Origin: JAKJBL01 sp964461335
GTDB lineage: Bacteria; Bacillota; Clostridia; Christensenellales; CAG-138
Direction of reading: 5' to 3'
Assembly (NCBI GenBank): GCA_964461335.1
Contig: CAYWTY010000045.1
Location: forward strand, 1-13,705
Length of the DNA stretch: 13,705 nucleotides
Numbering within the stretch: position 1 is the first letter of the stretch; the number at the start of each line of letters is the position of its first letter. This document shows, one piece after another, positions 7,691 to 13,705 of this stretch. A program made the position numbers and the translations under genes. The notes beneath the pieces were generated by a model that was not told the origin of the DNA, did no database searches, and saw only the letters and a program-made list of their open reading frames with translations.

Positions 7691-8518
7691 TCATTCATCA
7701 AGGTCGAGGTCAAGCTCTTCTCTCTGACTATGCTTGGCCTTTCGATGTCTTTCTACAGGCTGTTCATCCTCATGCGCAAAGTCATCTTCTAAAAACTCAT
7801 CCTCGTTTTTACGCCTAAACCACCCAAGTTTGCGCCGCGGCATTTGTTCTTCTTCATTAAAATCGTGCTGCTCTTCAAATTGTGCTTGCGCTTGCTCCTC
7901 TTTGTAAGCTTTAGGCTGTTTAAACTCGGGGATTATTGGCTCGGGCTGCTCAATGGGTTGGGTTGTGGGTTGGCTTTGCCGAACTCCAAGCTCTGCTCTG
8001 TTTTTTTCAACCATGCTGTGGTACTCAAGCAAGTAATGCTGAATATCTATGAGAATGTCATCTGCATACTGCTTTGCGCCGTTGTAGACTGTGTTGGCAT
8101 TGCGCTGCGCATATTCTTGGAGTATTTCAGACCGCCTTTGAACTTCGAGCAGCACTTTATCTTCGCAAACACGCGCTTCAAACTCTTGTTCTGCTAAAGA
8201 GCGAATATGGGCTGCTTCTGCTTCAGCTTGGCTGCTGAGTTCATCAGCATTAAACTGTGCCTGCTCTACAAGCTCAACAGCTTCAGTGTTTGCATGTTCA
8301 AGCAGAGTATCCGCTTCAACAAGCACAGAGTTTGCGCGCCGGATATCTTCTGGAATTGTGACTTTAAGGTCCCCAAGTAAATCAAAAACTTCATCAGCAT
8401 CTATGAGTCTGCGTCCGCCGCCTCCAAACTTTGGGCGGGGCGAGCTTTCAATCAGCTGCTCAATTTGGGAGATTATTGTGAATATGCGAAGGGATTGACG
8501 GTTTTCTGTGTTGCTCAT
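7691..8518 (-). CDS. coaD-linked coiled-coil protein with acidic tail, function unknown
   Basis: A 275-residue protein whose first 175 residues resemble a family commonly encoded right after coaD in Clostridia and often annotated loosely as 'ATPase' or as ATP synthase B/H-like. I see no Walker A motif: the glycine-rich FGGGGRR at 31-37 lacks GxxxxGK[ST], so an ATPase label is unsupported. Residues 35-62 (LIDADEVFDLLGDLKVTIPEDIRR) are the family-typical segment. Residues 60-175 are a long Ala/Glu/Gln-rich coiled coil reminiscent of DivIVA or F-ATPase b subunits. The tail is unusual: a Gln/Pro/Glu-rich linker (181-226), a basic-aromatic patch RRKLGWFRRK (228-237) and an acidic end finishing DLDLDE. 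There is no signal peptide or membrane helix. The ATG overlaps the coaD stop (ATGA), implying translational coupling. A role in envelope or division organisation is only a guess. Confidence 0.8.
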   Translation of the reverse strand: MSNTENRQSLRIFTIISQIEQLIESSPRPKFGGGGRRLIDADEVFDLLGDLKVTIPEDIRRANSVLVEADTLLEHANTEAVELVEQAQFNADELSSQAEAEAAHIRSLAEQEFEARVCEDKVLLEVQRRSEILQEYAQRNANTVYNGAKQYADDILIDIQHYLLEYHSMVEKNRAELGVRQSQPTTQPIEQPEPIIPEFKQPKAYKEEQAQAQFEEQHDFNEEEQMPRRKLGWFRRKNEDEFLEDDFAHEDEQPVERHRKAKHSQREELDLDLDE

Positions 8519-9003
8519 TGCTTAGCCAACCTTTCTGTTATGGAACATTTAATAACTTCAGGCACCATGCCGTCTATAGGCGCCCCCAGCGCACAGATTT
8601 CTCTTATAATGCTTGAGCTTACAAACGAGTGCTCAGGTTCAGCCATGAAGTAAACTGTGTCAATATCAGGCGCAAGCCGCCTGTTAACAGAGCTTATTTG
8701 AAACTCGTATTCAAAATCCATAACAGCACGAAGGCCGCGTATTATGTGGCGTGCACCTACACTGTGCGCATAGTCAACAAGCAGCCCTTTAAAAGAGCCT
8801 ACTTCAACATTATTGAGGTTTTCACTATGAATTGCAGCCTCAATGAAGTCAAGACGCTCCTTAACTGAAAAATAAGGTTTTTTAGCTGAGTTTATGAGCA
8901 CTGCAACTATAACTTTATCCATAAGTACGGCTGCGCGGCGAAGTACATCCATATGCCCAGATGTCAAAGGGTCAAAACTGCCTGGGTAAACGCCTATATT
9001 CAA
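8515..9003 (-). CDS. coaD: Phosphopantetheine adenylyltransferase
   Basis: A 162-residue nucleotidyltransferase that converts 4'-phosphopantetheine and ATP to dephospho-CoA, the penultimate step of coenzyme A synthesis in the cytoplasm. The N-terminus MNIGVYPGSFDPLTSGH holds the nucleotidyltransferase T/HxGH-type motif ending at H17. RGLRAVMDFEYE (89-100) and SSSIIRE (129-135, family form ISSTxxRE) are present. The start codon must be TTG (9001-9003 on the minus strand): an in-frame TAA lies 24 bases upstream with no ATG or GTG between, and the first internal Met is residue 18, inside the conserved core. An SD-like AAGAAGGG lies about ten bases upstream. It is 17 bases after rsmD and overlaps the next gene by four bases. 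Confidence 0.96.
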   Translation of the reverse strand: MNIGVYPGSFDPLTSGHMDVLRRAAVLMDKVIVAVLINSAKKPYFSVKERLDFIEAAIHSENLNNVEVGSFKGLLVDYAHSVGARHIIRGLRAVMDFEYEFQISSVNRRLAPDIDTVYFMAEPEHSFVSSSIIREICALGAPIDGMVPEVIKCSITERLAKQ

Positions 9004-9020
9004 TGCTGCATATCCCTTCT

Positions 9021-9572
9021 TTAAGGCTTATAAGGGGCAAAGAAACTCAGACCCTTATCGCCATATTTGCGTATATCGTCAAGCTCCATAAGCGAATCTA
9101 CTGCTTGCGGGCGTTCAGCCCATATATGCTCTACAACTGCAAGCCCACCTTCTGCAACAAGACCTAACCCGAAGAGCTTTTCAAGCGCCTTTTGCGCACT
9201 GCTTTTATAAGGAGGGTCTAAAAAAACGAAGTCAAAAGCTTTGCCTTTTTCGAGGTGTGTTAGCGCAGCAAGCGCGTCTAGTTGCAGCACAAGCGCATAT
9301 TGCGCAAGCCCCAGCGTTTCTAAATTGTTTTTTATTATTGAGCAGCAGCCGGGGTCCTTATCGTTAAAAACCACATAACACGCGCCACGCGAGAGTGCCT
9401 CAAGCCCTAAACTGCCTGAACCAGCATAAAGGTCCAGCACACGCGCACCCTGCAGGGCAAACTGCAGCTTGCTAAAGAGGGATTCTTTTATTCGAGTTAA
9501 AGTTGGACGCGTGTTAAGCCCCTTTGGCGATGCTATTCTTCTGCCGCGGCAAGTTCCGGCGATAATCCGCAC
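9021..9572 (-). CDS. rsmD: 16S rRNA (guanine(966)-N(2))-methyltransferase RsmD
   Basis: A 183-residue SAM-dependent methyltransferase that modifies G966 of 16S rRNA in the small subunit. The N-terminus MRIIAGTCRGRRIASPKG and RPTLTRIKESLFSKL (22-36) are typical of RsmD. The SAM-binding motif is VLDLYAGSGSLGLEAL (45-60), and the catalytic DPPY motif occupies 119-122. The start codon is GTG at 9572, preceded on the minus strand by GGGAGG (9584-9579) with a six-base spacer, which is near ideal. Pairing of rsmD with coaD is very common in bacteria. The gene is first in its operon, with a candidate extended -10 promoter just upstream. Confidence 0.95.
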   Translation of the reverse strand: MRIIAGTCRGRRIASPKGLNTRPTLTRIKESLFSKLQFALQGARVLDLYAGSGSLGLEALSRGACYVVFNDKDPGCCSIIKNNLETLGLAQYALVLQLDALAALTHLEKGKAFDFVFLDPPYKSSAQKALEKLFGLGLVAEGGLAVVEHIWAERPQAVDSLMELDDIRKYGDKGLSFFAPYKP

Positions 9573-9608
9573 GAACTTCCTCCCAAGAATACCATATTTT
9601 CGACTTTT

Positions 9609-9637
9609 ATTGTACCATAAGCATTATAATCTGCAAA
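9609..9637 (-). promoter_or_regulatory. Candidate promoter for rsmD-coaD operon
   Basis: On the minus strand TTTGCA (9637-9632) and TACAAT (9614-9609) are 17 bases apart. The -10 is preceded by TGG, so it forms an extended -10 element (TGnTACAAT). The predicted start is near 9602, giving a leader of about 30 bases with the rsmD Shine-Dalgarno inside it. A perfect TATAAT also occurs on this strand at 9628-9623, but I see no good -35 box at the right distance. Confidence 0.6.
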
Positions 9638-9640
9638 GTG

Positions 9641-9728
9641 TTTAGCATGTTAAAGCAGCATTTTCGCTCTTTCTCCAGTTAATATGTTGCATTAGTTTCT
9701 GTTCTATTTTAAGAGGCTGCTTGCTAAA
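9641..9728. repeat. Interrupted inverted repeat in divergent intergenic region
   Basis: TTTAGC (9641-9646) and AAGCAGC (9653-9659) on the left are together complementary to GCTGCTTGCTAAA (9716-9728) on the right, 13 pairs with six unpaired bases on the left arm. The loop is 56 bases. It lies between the divergent rsmD and amidohydrolase genes. It may be a regulatory site or chance; nothing else in the region explains it. Confidence 0.35.
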
Positions 9729-9733
9729 TCGGT

Positions 9734-9750
9734 TATTATTCGCAATAATA
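9734..9750. promoter_or_regulatory. 17-bp palindrome before amidohydrolase gene, possible operator
   Basis: TATTATT-CGC-AATAATA is a perfect palindrome with a three-base centre. It ends seven bases before the GGAGG Shine-Dalgarno (9757-9761) of the gene at 9770. Its size and position suit a dimeric repressor operator. As an RNA hairpin it would be weak because the stem is only A-T pairs. I could not find a convincing + strand promoter around it; TTGCTA (9721-9726) with AATAAT (9744-9749) is a poor candidate and lies too close to the gene. Confidence 0.4.
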
Positions 9751-9769
9751 GCATGAGGAGGAAGAAAAA

Positions 9770-10933
9770 ATGCTTTTACTTAAAAACGCTCATATTTTGA
9801 GTATGGTCCAACCCACATTCAAGGGCGATATTTTAATTTCAGAAGGTCGGATTTCGGCTATTGGTGAAGCGCTTGTTGCACCCGGAGCTGAGGTGCTAGA
9901 GTGCGAAGGGAAATATGCAACACCGGGCTTTGTAGACGCACATTGCCATGTAGGCATGTGGGAGGATGGAATAGGGGAAGAAGGCGCTGACGGTAATGAA
10001 AACTCCAACCCCATTACTCCGCAAATGCGGGCGATTGACGGAATTAATCCGTTCGACCCCTGCTTTTTGCAGGCGCTAAGCGCAGGCGTTACAACCGTAT
10101 TAACAGGCCCCGGAAGTACAAATGTTATTGGCGGGCAGTTTGCAGCGCTAAAAACCAGCGGCCGGGGTATTGAGCAAATGCTCCTTAAAGCGCCTGCAGC
10201 AATGAAGGCAGCGCTTGGCGAAAACCCAAAGCGTGAGTATACAGAGCAAAAGACAGCGCCGTATACGCGAATGGCAATCGCTGCTCTATTTAGAAAGACA
10301 ATGGTCGAAGCGCAGGAATATGCCCGCAAAAAAGAGCTTGGCATTAAGGATTGTGATAAACTGCCTGATATAGATATAGGGCTTGAGGCATTGCTGCCTG
10401 TGTTGGAGCGAACGCTCATGCTTAAAATTCACGCTCACAGAGCGGATGATATACTTAGCGCGCTTAGGTTAGCTGAAGAATTTAACCTGCGCGTTACAAT
10501 AGAGCACTGCACAGAGGGGCACCTGATTATAGATATTCTCAAAACGCAGCTTGAAAAGCTTAAGGCAGGTGTTATCCTCGGGCCCTTGCTTTCAGAGCGC
10601 GCGAAAATAGAATTAAAGAACCTAAGTTTTAAAGCGCCTAAGCTTATGCACGAAGCTGGAATCCCGTTTGCGCTTATGACTGACCACCCTGTAATCCCAA
10701 TCCAATACCTGCCTGTTTGTGCAGCGCTTTGCGTGCGCGAGGGGCTTAGCGAGCAGGCTGCTTTAGAAGCTATAACTATTAATGCAGCGCGCATAACTGG
10801 GCTTGATGAGCGCATTGGGAGCCTTGAGATAGGTAAAGATGCGGACATTGCGCTCTTTGATGGCCACCCGCTCGACTTTAGGAGCCATTGCACATGCACA
10901 ATTGTAAACGGCCAAATTGTACACAGGCTTTAA
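9770..10933 (+). CDS. Metal-dependent amidohydrolase (HutI-related), substrate unknown
   Basis: A 387-residue TIM-barrel amidohydrolase of the imidazolonepropionase-related group (COG1228-like). Residues 1-55 and about 350-387 form the flanking beta-sandwich (GDILISEGRISAIG; GSLEIGKDADIALFDGHPLD). Likely metal ligands are the DAHCH motif (H58, H60), KIHAH (H221, possibly H223), IEHC (H246) and TDHP (D305). I see no clear carboxylated-lysine position, which suggests a single-metal site, but this is inference. VTTVLTGPGSTNVIGGQF near residues 110-130 is a family-typical segment. GGAGG (9757-9761) precedes the ATG by eight bases. It is 28 bases before alr and likely cotranscribed with it. Amidase, cyclic imide or deaminase activity are all possible; the sequence does not decide. 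No signal peptide is seen, so it is cytoplasmic. Confidence 0.85.
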   Translation: MLLLKNAHILSMVQPTFKGDILISEGRISAIGEALVAPGAEVLECEGKYATPGFVDAHCHVGMWEDGIGEEGADGNENSNPITPQMRAIDGINPFDPCFLQALSAGVTTVLTGPGSTNVIGGQFAALKTSGRGIEQMLLKAPAAMKAALGENPKREYTEQKTAPYTRMAIAALFRKTMVEAQEYARKKELGIKDCDKLPDIDIGLEALLPVLERTLMLKIHAHRADDILSALRLAEEFNLRVTIEHCTEGHLIIDILKTQLEKLKAGVILGPLLSERAKIELKNLSFKAPKLMHEAGIPFALMTDHPVIPIQYLPVCAALCVREGLSEQAALEAITINAARITGLDERIGSLEIGKDADIALFDGHPLDFRSHCTCTIVNGQIVHRL

Positions 10934-10961
10934 ACAGGAAAGAAAGGACTATTAGAGGCGT

Positions 10962-12083
10962 ATGCTAAGGCCTACATATACAACAATAGATTTTGGCGCA
11001 TTAAAGCATAATTTCGAACTGCTGCGCGCAACCATAGGCAAGAACGTAAAGCTGATGCCCGTAGTAAAAGCAAATGCATATGGGCACGGAATTGTTGAAA
11101 TCGGCATGGAAGCCGAACGTTTAGGCGCTGACTACCTTGGGGTTTCAATTCCTGAAGAAGGTAAGCGGCTTAGGGATGCTGGCGTGCGTATCCCAATCCT
11201 CGTGCTAGGCGGGATGCTGCCCGAAGGCGCAGAAATGGCTGTATATTATGATTTGTCTGTTACGGTATTTTCTGTTGAAATGCTTAACGCGCTTCAGCTT
11301 GCAGCCTCTATTCAGAAAAAGAGCTGCACAGTGCATATTAAGGCTGATACAGGCATGAACCGCCTCGGTATAAAGTCTTTAGGCGACTTCAGGGCGATTA
11401 TGGAATATACAAAGAGCTGCCCTAATCTTAGAGTTGAGGGGCTTTTTACACATTTTGCTGTAAGCGAACTGCGCGACAAGGCGTTTACATTAACACAGGC
11501 TGAACGGTTCACACAATATATTAATATTGCACGGGAAATGGGGTTTTCGTTAATTCTCCACGCAAGCAACAGCGGGGCGCTGCTTGACCTGCCCAAGGAG
11601 CTTTCTTATGATATGGTGCGTGCGGGCATTGCGTTATATGGCTGCCACCCAGGCCCTGAGTGCGGCCAGCATCTAAAGCTAAAACCGGTTTTAACATGGA
11701 AAAGCGTTGTTGTTCATATTAAAGAGGTTGAACTTGGGGATACAATAAGCTACGGCAGAAAATATACTGCAAGCGAAAGGCGCATTATTGCTACGCTCCC
11801 AGTTGGTTATGGCGACGGTTATAAGCGCTCTATGAGCAACAGGGCAGAGGTACTAATCCACGGCAAGCGCGCACCAATTGTAGGCATGATTTGTATGGAC
11901 CAGTGCATGGCAGATATAACTAAGATTGATGGCGTAAAAATAGGTGACGAGGTAGTGCTTTTAGGCAGCCAAGAGGGCGCAAGCATAAAGGCAGACGAAA
12001 TGGCAGCTTGGGCGGATACAATAAGCTACGAAATCCTCCTTTCAATAAGTGACCGCGTACCCAGAGTTTATATTAATACATAA
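10962..12083 (+). CDS. alr: Alanine racemase
   Basis: A 373-residue PLP enzyme that interconverts L- and D-alanine, supplying D-alanine for peptidoglycan in the cytoplasm. The N-terminal barrel carries the PLP lysine K36 in PVVKANAYGHG. The second catalytic residue, Tyr264, is in DTISYGRKY. Further markers are GMNRLGI, HASNSGA, RAGIALYG and the C-terminal VGMICMDQCMADI. All catalytic residues are present and the length is typical. The ATG has AGAGG (10954-10958) only three bases upstream, a rather tight spacing, with AAAGGA further back. nnr follows 18 bases after the stop; alr beside nnr is a common arrangement in Firmicutes, although the usual acpS is not seen here. Confidence 0.97.
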   Translation: MLRPTYTTIDFGALKHNFELLRATIGKNVKLMPVVKANAYGHGIVEIGMEAERLGADYLGVSIPEEGKRLRDAGVRIPILVLGGMLPEGAEMAVYYDLSVTVFSVEMLNALQLAASIQKKSCTVHIKADTGMNRLGIKSLGDFRAIMEYTKSCPNLRVEGLFTHFAVSELRDKAFTLTQAERFTQYINIAREMGFSLILHASNSGALLDLPKELSYDMVRAGIALYGCHPGPECGQHLKLKPVLTWKSVVVHIKEVELGDTISYGRKYTASERRIIATLPVGYGDGYKRSMSNRAEVLIHGKRAPIVGMICMDQCMADITKIDGVKIGDEVVLLGSQEGASIKADEMAAWADTISYEILLSISDRVPRVYINT

Positions 12084-12101
12084 AGCCTTAAGGAGAGAAA
12101 T

Positions 12102-13595
12102 ATGCTTAGCCTGCTAACGCCTGCCCAAATGAGGCAGCTTGACGAGCATATGATAAATGAGCAGGGTGTTCCTGAAGAAGTGCTTATGGAACAGGCTGCA
12201 ATTGGGGTTACTGCTGCAGTTAGAGAACTGTTGCCTCAGGGCGGGAATGTCGTTTTGCTTTGCGGCAGCGGCAATAACGGAGGGGACGGGCTTGCAGTTT
12301 TACGGCAGTTGAGTATGGAGGGAATTAAATGCTGCGCTATGTTGTTTTGCGCCCCTGCTTCGCTTACCGGCTTAGCGCTGCTGCAGTATAAAATTGCCAT
12401 TGCATCCGGGTTAAAAGTTGAAATATTTTTGGCTGATGAAGAAATTGCCGCCTTAAACCTTACTTATGCAGATGTGCTTGTAGATGCGCTTTTTGGCACA
12501 GGGCTTTCGCGTGAAATAAGCGGCATGTACAGGCTTGTTATTGAAAAGATCAACTCCTCAAAAAAACCTGTTGTAGCTGTGGATATTCCTTCAGGCATAG
12601 ACGGCGGGTCCGGCCATGTGCTTGGCGCAGCAGTTAGCGCCTCAATTACAGTTACATTTATGCATAAAAAGCTTGGGCATCTCCTTTTCCCTGGGCGCGA
12701 GTATTCGGGCAATGTACGCATAACAAAAATTGGCCTGCCCTCAATTACGCTTTCTACTGCAGAAGAATGGGAAGAAGCAGATGTTTATGAGCTCTTGCCG
12801 CCTCTTGGTCTAAATATCCATAAAGGAAGTAACGGCAGGGCCTTATTGTGCGCAGGCAGTAAAAACTACATAGGAGCTGCGCTGTTAAGCTTAAAAGCAG
12901 CCTTGCGCTCTGGCTGCGGCTTGCTCCACGCAGCTGTACCTAGTGGAATAAGCGCTGCATTTAGGGAAACCCCAAGCGTAATCAGCCACCCTGCAGGCAG
13001 CGGCTCTCAATGGGACTATGAAGCTGCACAAACAGCAGTTGAAATAATCCCTCAAGTAGATGCAGCAGCGCTAGGCCCTGGGATGGGCAGCGGAGAAGGT
13101 ATTGCAATACTCCTTGAAGCAGCGCTGAAGGCTAAAAAACCGCTCGTTCTTGATGCAGATGCGCTTAATGCACTTGCGAAAACCCCTGCCTTGTTTGAGC
13201 ATATGCACGATAAGGTGGTGCTGACCCCGCACCCAGGTGAAATGTCAAGGCTTATAAACAAACCTGTGGACGAAATCTTGCAAAACCCCATTGAAACAGC
13301 TGCTGATGCTGCTAAAAGCTGGGGCTGCACTTTGCTTCTTAAAGGCGCAACAAGCGTTATTGCATTTGGCGGCAAAGCCTGCCTTAATGCGCGAGGCAAC
13401 CCCGGCCTTGCAAAGGGGGGCAGCGGTGATATGCTTACAGGTATAATTCTTGCCTTATTGGCTAAGGGAGTTGAGCCGTACAAGGCAGCATGTGCAGGCG
13501 CCTTTATTCTTGGAACTTCTGCAGAAAAAGCCTATGAACTTTTAAAGGAACGAATGCTCATAGCTTCTGATGTGCTTGATGTGCTTGGCGGGTAG
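12102..13595 (+). CDS. nnr: Bifunctional NAD(P)H-hydrate epimerase/ADP-dependent dehydratase
   Basis: A 497-residue fusion enzyme that repairs damaged NADH and NADPH hydrates. The N-terminal YjeF_N domain (about 1-215) interconverts the R and S hydrates and has GSGNNGGDG (55-63), DALFGTGL and VDIPSGIDGG (160-169). The C-terminal ribokinase-like domain (about 225-497) dehydrates the S form with ADP and has HKGSNGRALL, LDADALNAL, LTPHPGEMSRL and the GGSGD motif (439-443, with D443 the likely catalytic residue). Both domains are complete. AAGGAG (12090-12095) precedes the ATG by six bases, near ideal. It is the last gene of the amidohydrolase-alr-nnr run; no T-tailed terminator is visible after its TAG stop. 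Confidence 0.95.
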   Translation: MLSLLTPAQMRQLDEHMINEQGVPEEVLMEQAAIGVTAAVRELLPQGGNVVLLCGSGNNGGDGLAVLRQLSMEGIKCCAMLFCAPASLTGLALLQYKIAIASGLKVEIFLADEEIAALNLTYADVLVDALFGTGLSREISGMYRLVIEKINSSKKPVVAVDIPSGIDGGSGHVLGAAVSASITVTFMHKKLGHLLFPGREYSGNVRITKIGLPSITLSTAEEWEEADVYELLPPLGLNIHKGSNGRALLCAGSKNYIGAALLSLKAALRSGCGLLHAAVPSGISAAFRETPSVISHPAGSGSQWDYEAAQTAVEIIPQVDAAALGPGMGSGEGIAILLEAALKAKKPLVLDADALNALAKTPALFEHMHDKVVLTPHPGEMSRLINKPVDEILQNPIETAADAAKSWGCTLLLKGATSVIAFGGKACLNARGNPGLAKGGSGDMLTGIILALLAKGVEPYKAACAGAFILGTSAEKAYELLKERMLIASDVLDVLGG

Positions 13596-13705
13596 AGCTT
13601 AATGAGTATTTACTAAGGTTGAAAAAGGGGCTGTCCAGAAATGTAAAGAATTCTGGCTCTACACTAAAGATTGGGGTAAGGGAGAAAAATAGAGAAGCAT
13701 AACGC
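13596..13705. other. Non-coding window end with small hairpin
   Basis: No open reading frame with a Shine-Dalgarno is visible. CCAGAA (13635-13640) pairs with TTCTGG (13651-13656) around a ten-base loop, but there is no T-run after it, so it is a weak candidate for the nnr terminator. The runs GGGGCTGTCCAGAA (13627-13640) and GGCTCTACAC (13655-13664) look somewhat like the ends of insertion sequences, but no transposase is in the window. This cannot be settled from the bases given. Confidence 0.35.

Noticed and set aside
7844..8197. 117-residue + strand reading frame opposite the coiled-coil gene
   Set aside because: It lies antisense to a well-supported gene, is Leu/Phe-rich as expected from reversed Glu/Gln codons, and has no Shine-Dalgarno or family match.
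8398..8430. Glycine-rich FGGGGRR in the minus-strand coiled-coil protein as a Walker A ATP-binding loop
   Set aside because: It lacks the GK[ST] ending and no Walker B or other nucleotide-binding motif follows.
13635..13656. Intrinsic terminator after nnr
   Set aside because: The six-pair stem has a ten-base loop and is followed by CTCTAC, not a T-run, so it is reported only as a hairpin.

Overview
This window looks like ordinary core chromosome of a low-to-moderate-GC Gram-positive bacterium, most likely a member of Clostridia (Firmicutes). The evidence is the gene order yceD-rpmF-plsX-acpP-rnc-smc-ftsY, strong Shine-Dalgarno sequences of the AAGGAGG type, sigma-A-like promoters, and use of TTG as a start codon. 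I cannot place the genus.

Left part (about 84-7653, + strand): a housekeeping cluster. A near-consensus promoter at 84-112 drives yceD (DUF177) and rpmF (ribosomal protein L32). A terminator-like hairpin follows, then plsX (phospholipid precursor synthesis). acpP (acyl carrier protein) appears to have its own promoter in the gap after plsX. A second terminator-like hairpin separates acpP from rnc (RNase III). smc (chromosome condensation) and ftsY (SRP receptor) follow closely. The block joins ribosome assembly, membrane lipid synthesis, RNA processing, chromosome organisation and membrane protein targeting.

Middle part (7691-9572, - strand): rsmD (16S rRNA m2G966 methyltransferase), coaD (phosphopantetheine adenylyltransferase) and a poorly characterised coiled-coil protein form an operon that converges on ftsY with only 37 bases between the stop codons. 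CoaD makes the coenzyme A precursor whose phosphopantetheine arm is carried by the ACP encoded on the left side.

Right part (9770-13595, + strand): a 197-base divergent intergenic region with several inverted repeats precedes a metal-dependent amidohydrolase of unknown substrate, alr (alanine racemase) and nnr (bifunctional NAD(P)HX epimerase/dehydratase). The last 110 bases hold no gene that I can support, but have a small hairpin and a faintly insertion-sequence-like appearance.

No phage, CRISPR, toxin-antitoxin, defence or transposase gene was found. I see no clearly new multi-gene system. The least understood items are the coaD-linked coiled-coil protein with its unusual C-terminal tail, the amidohydrolase beside alr, and the RNA structures flanking rpmF and rnc.
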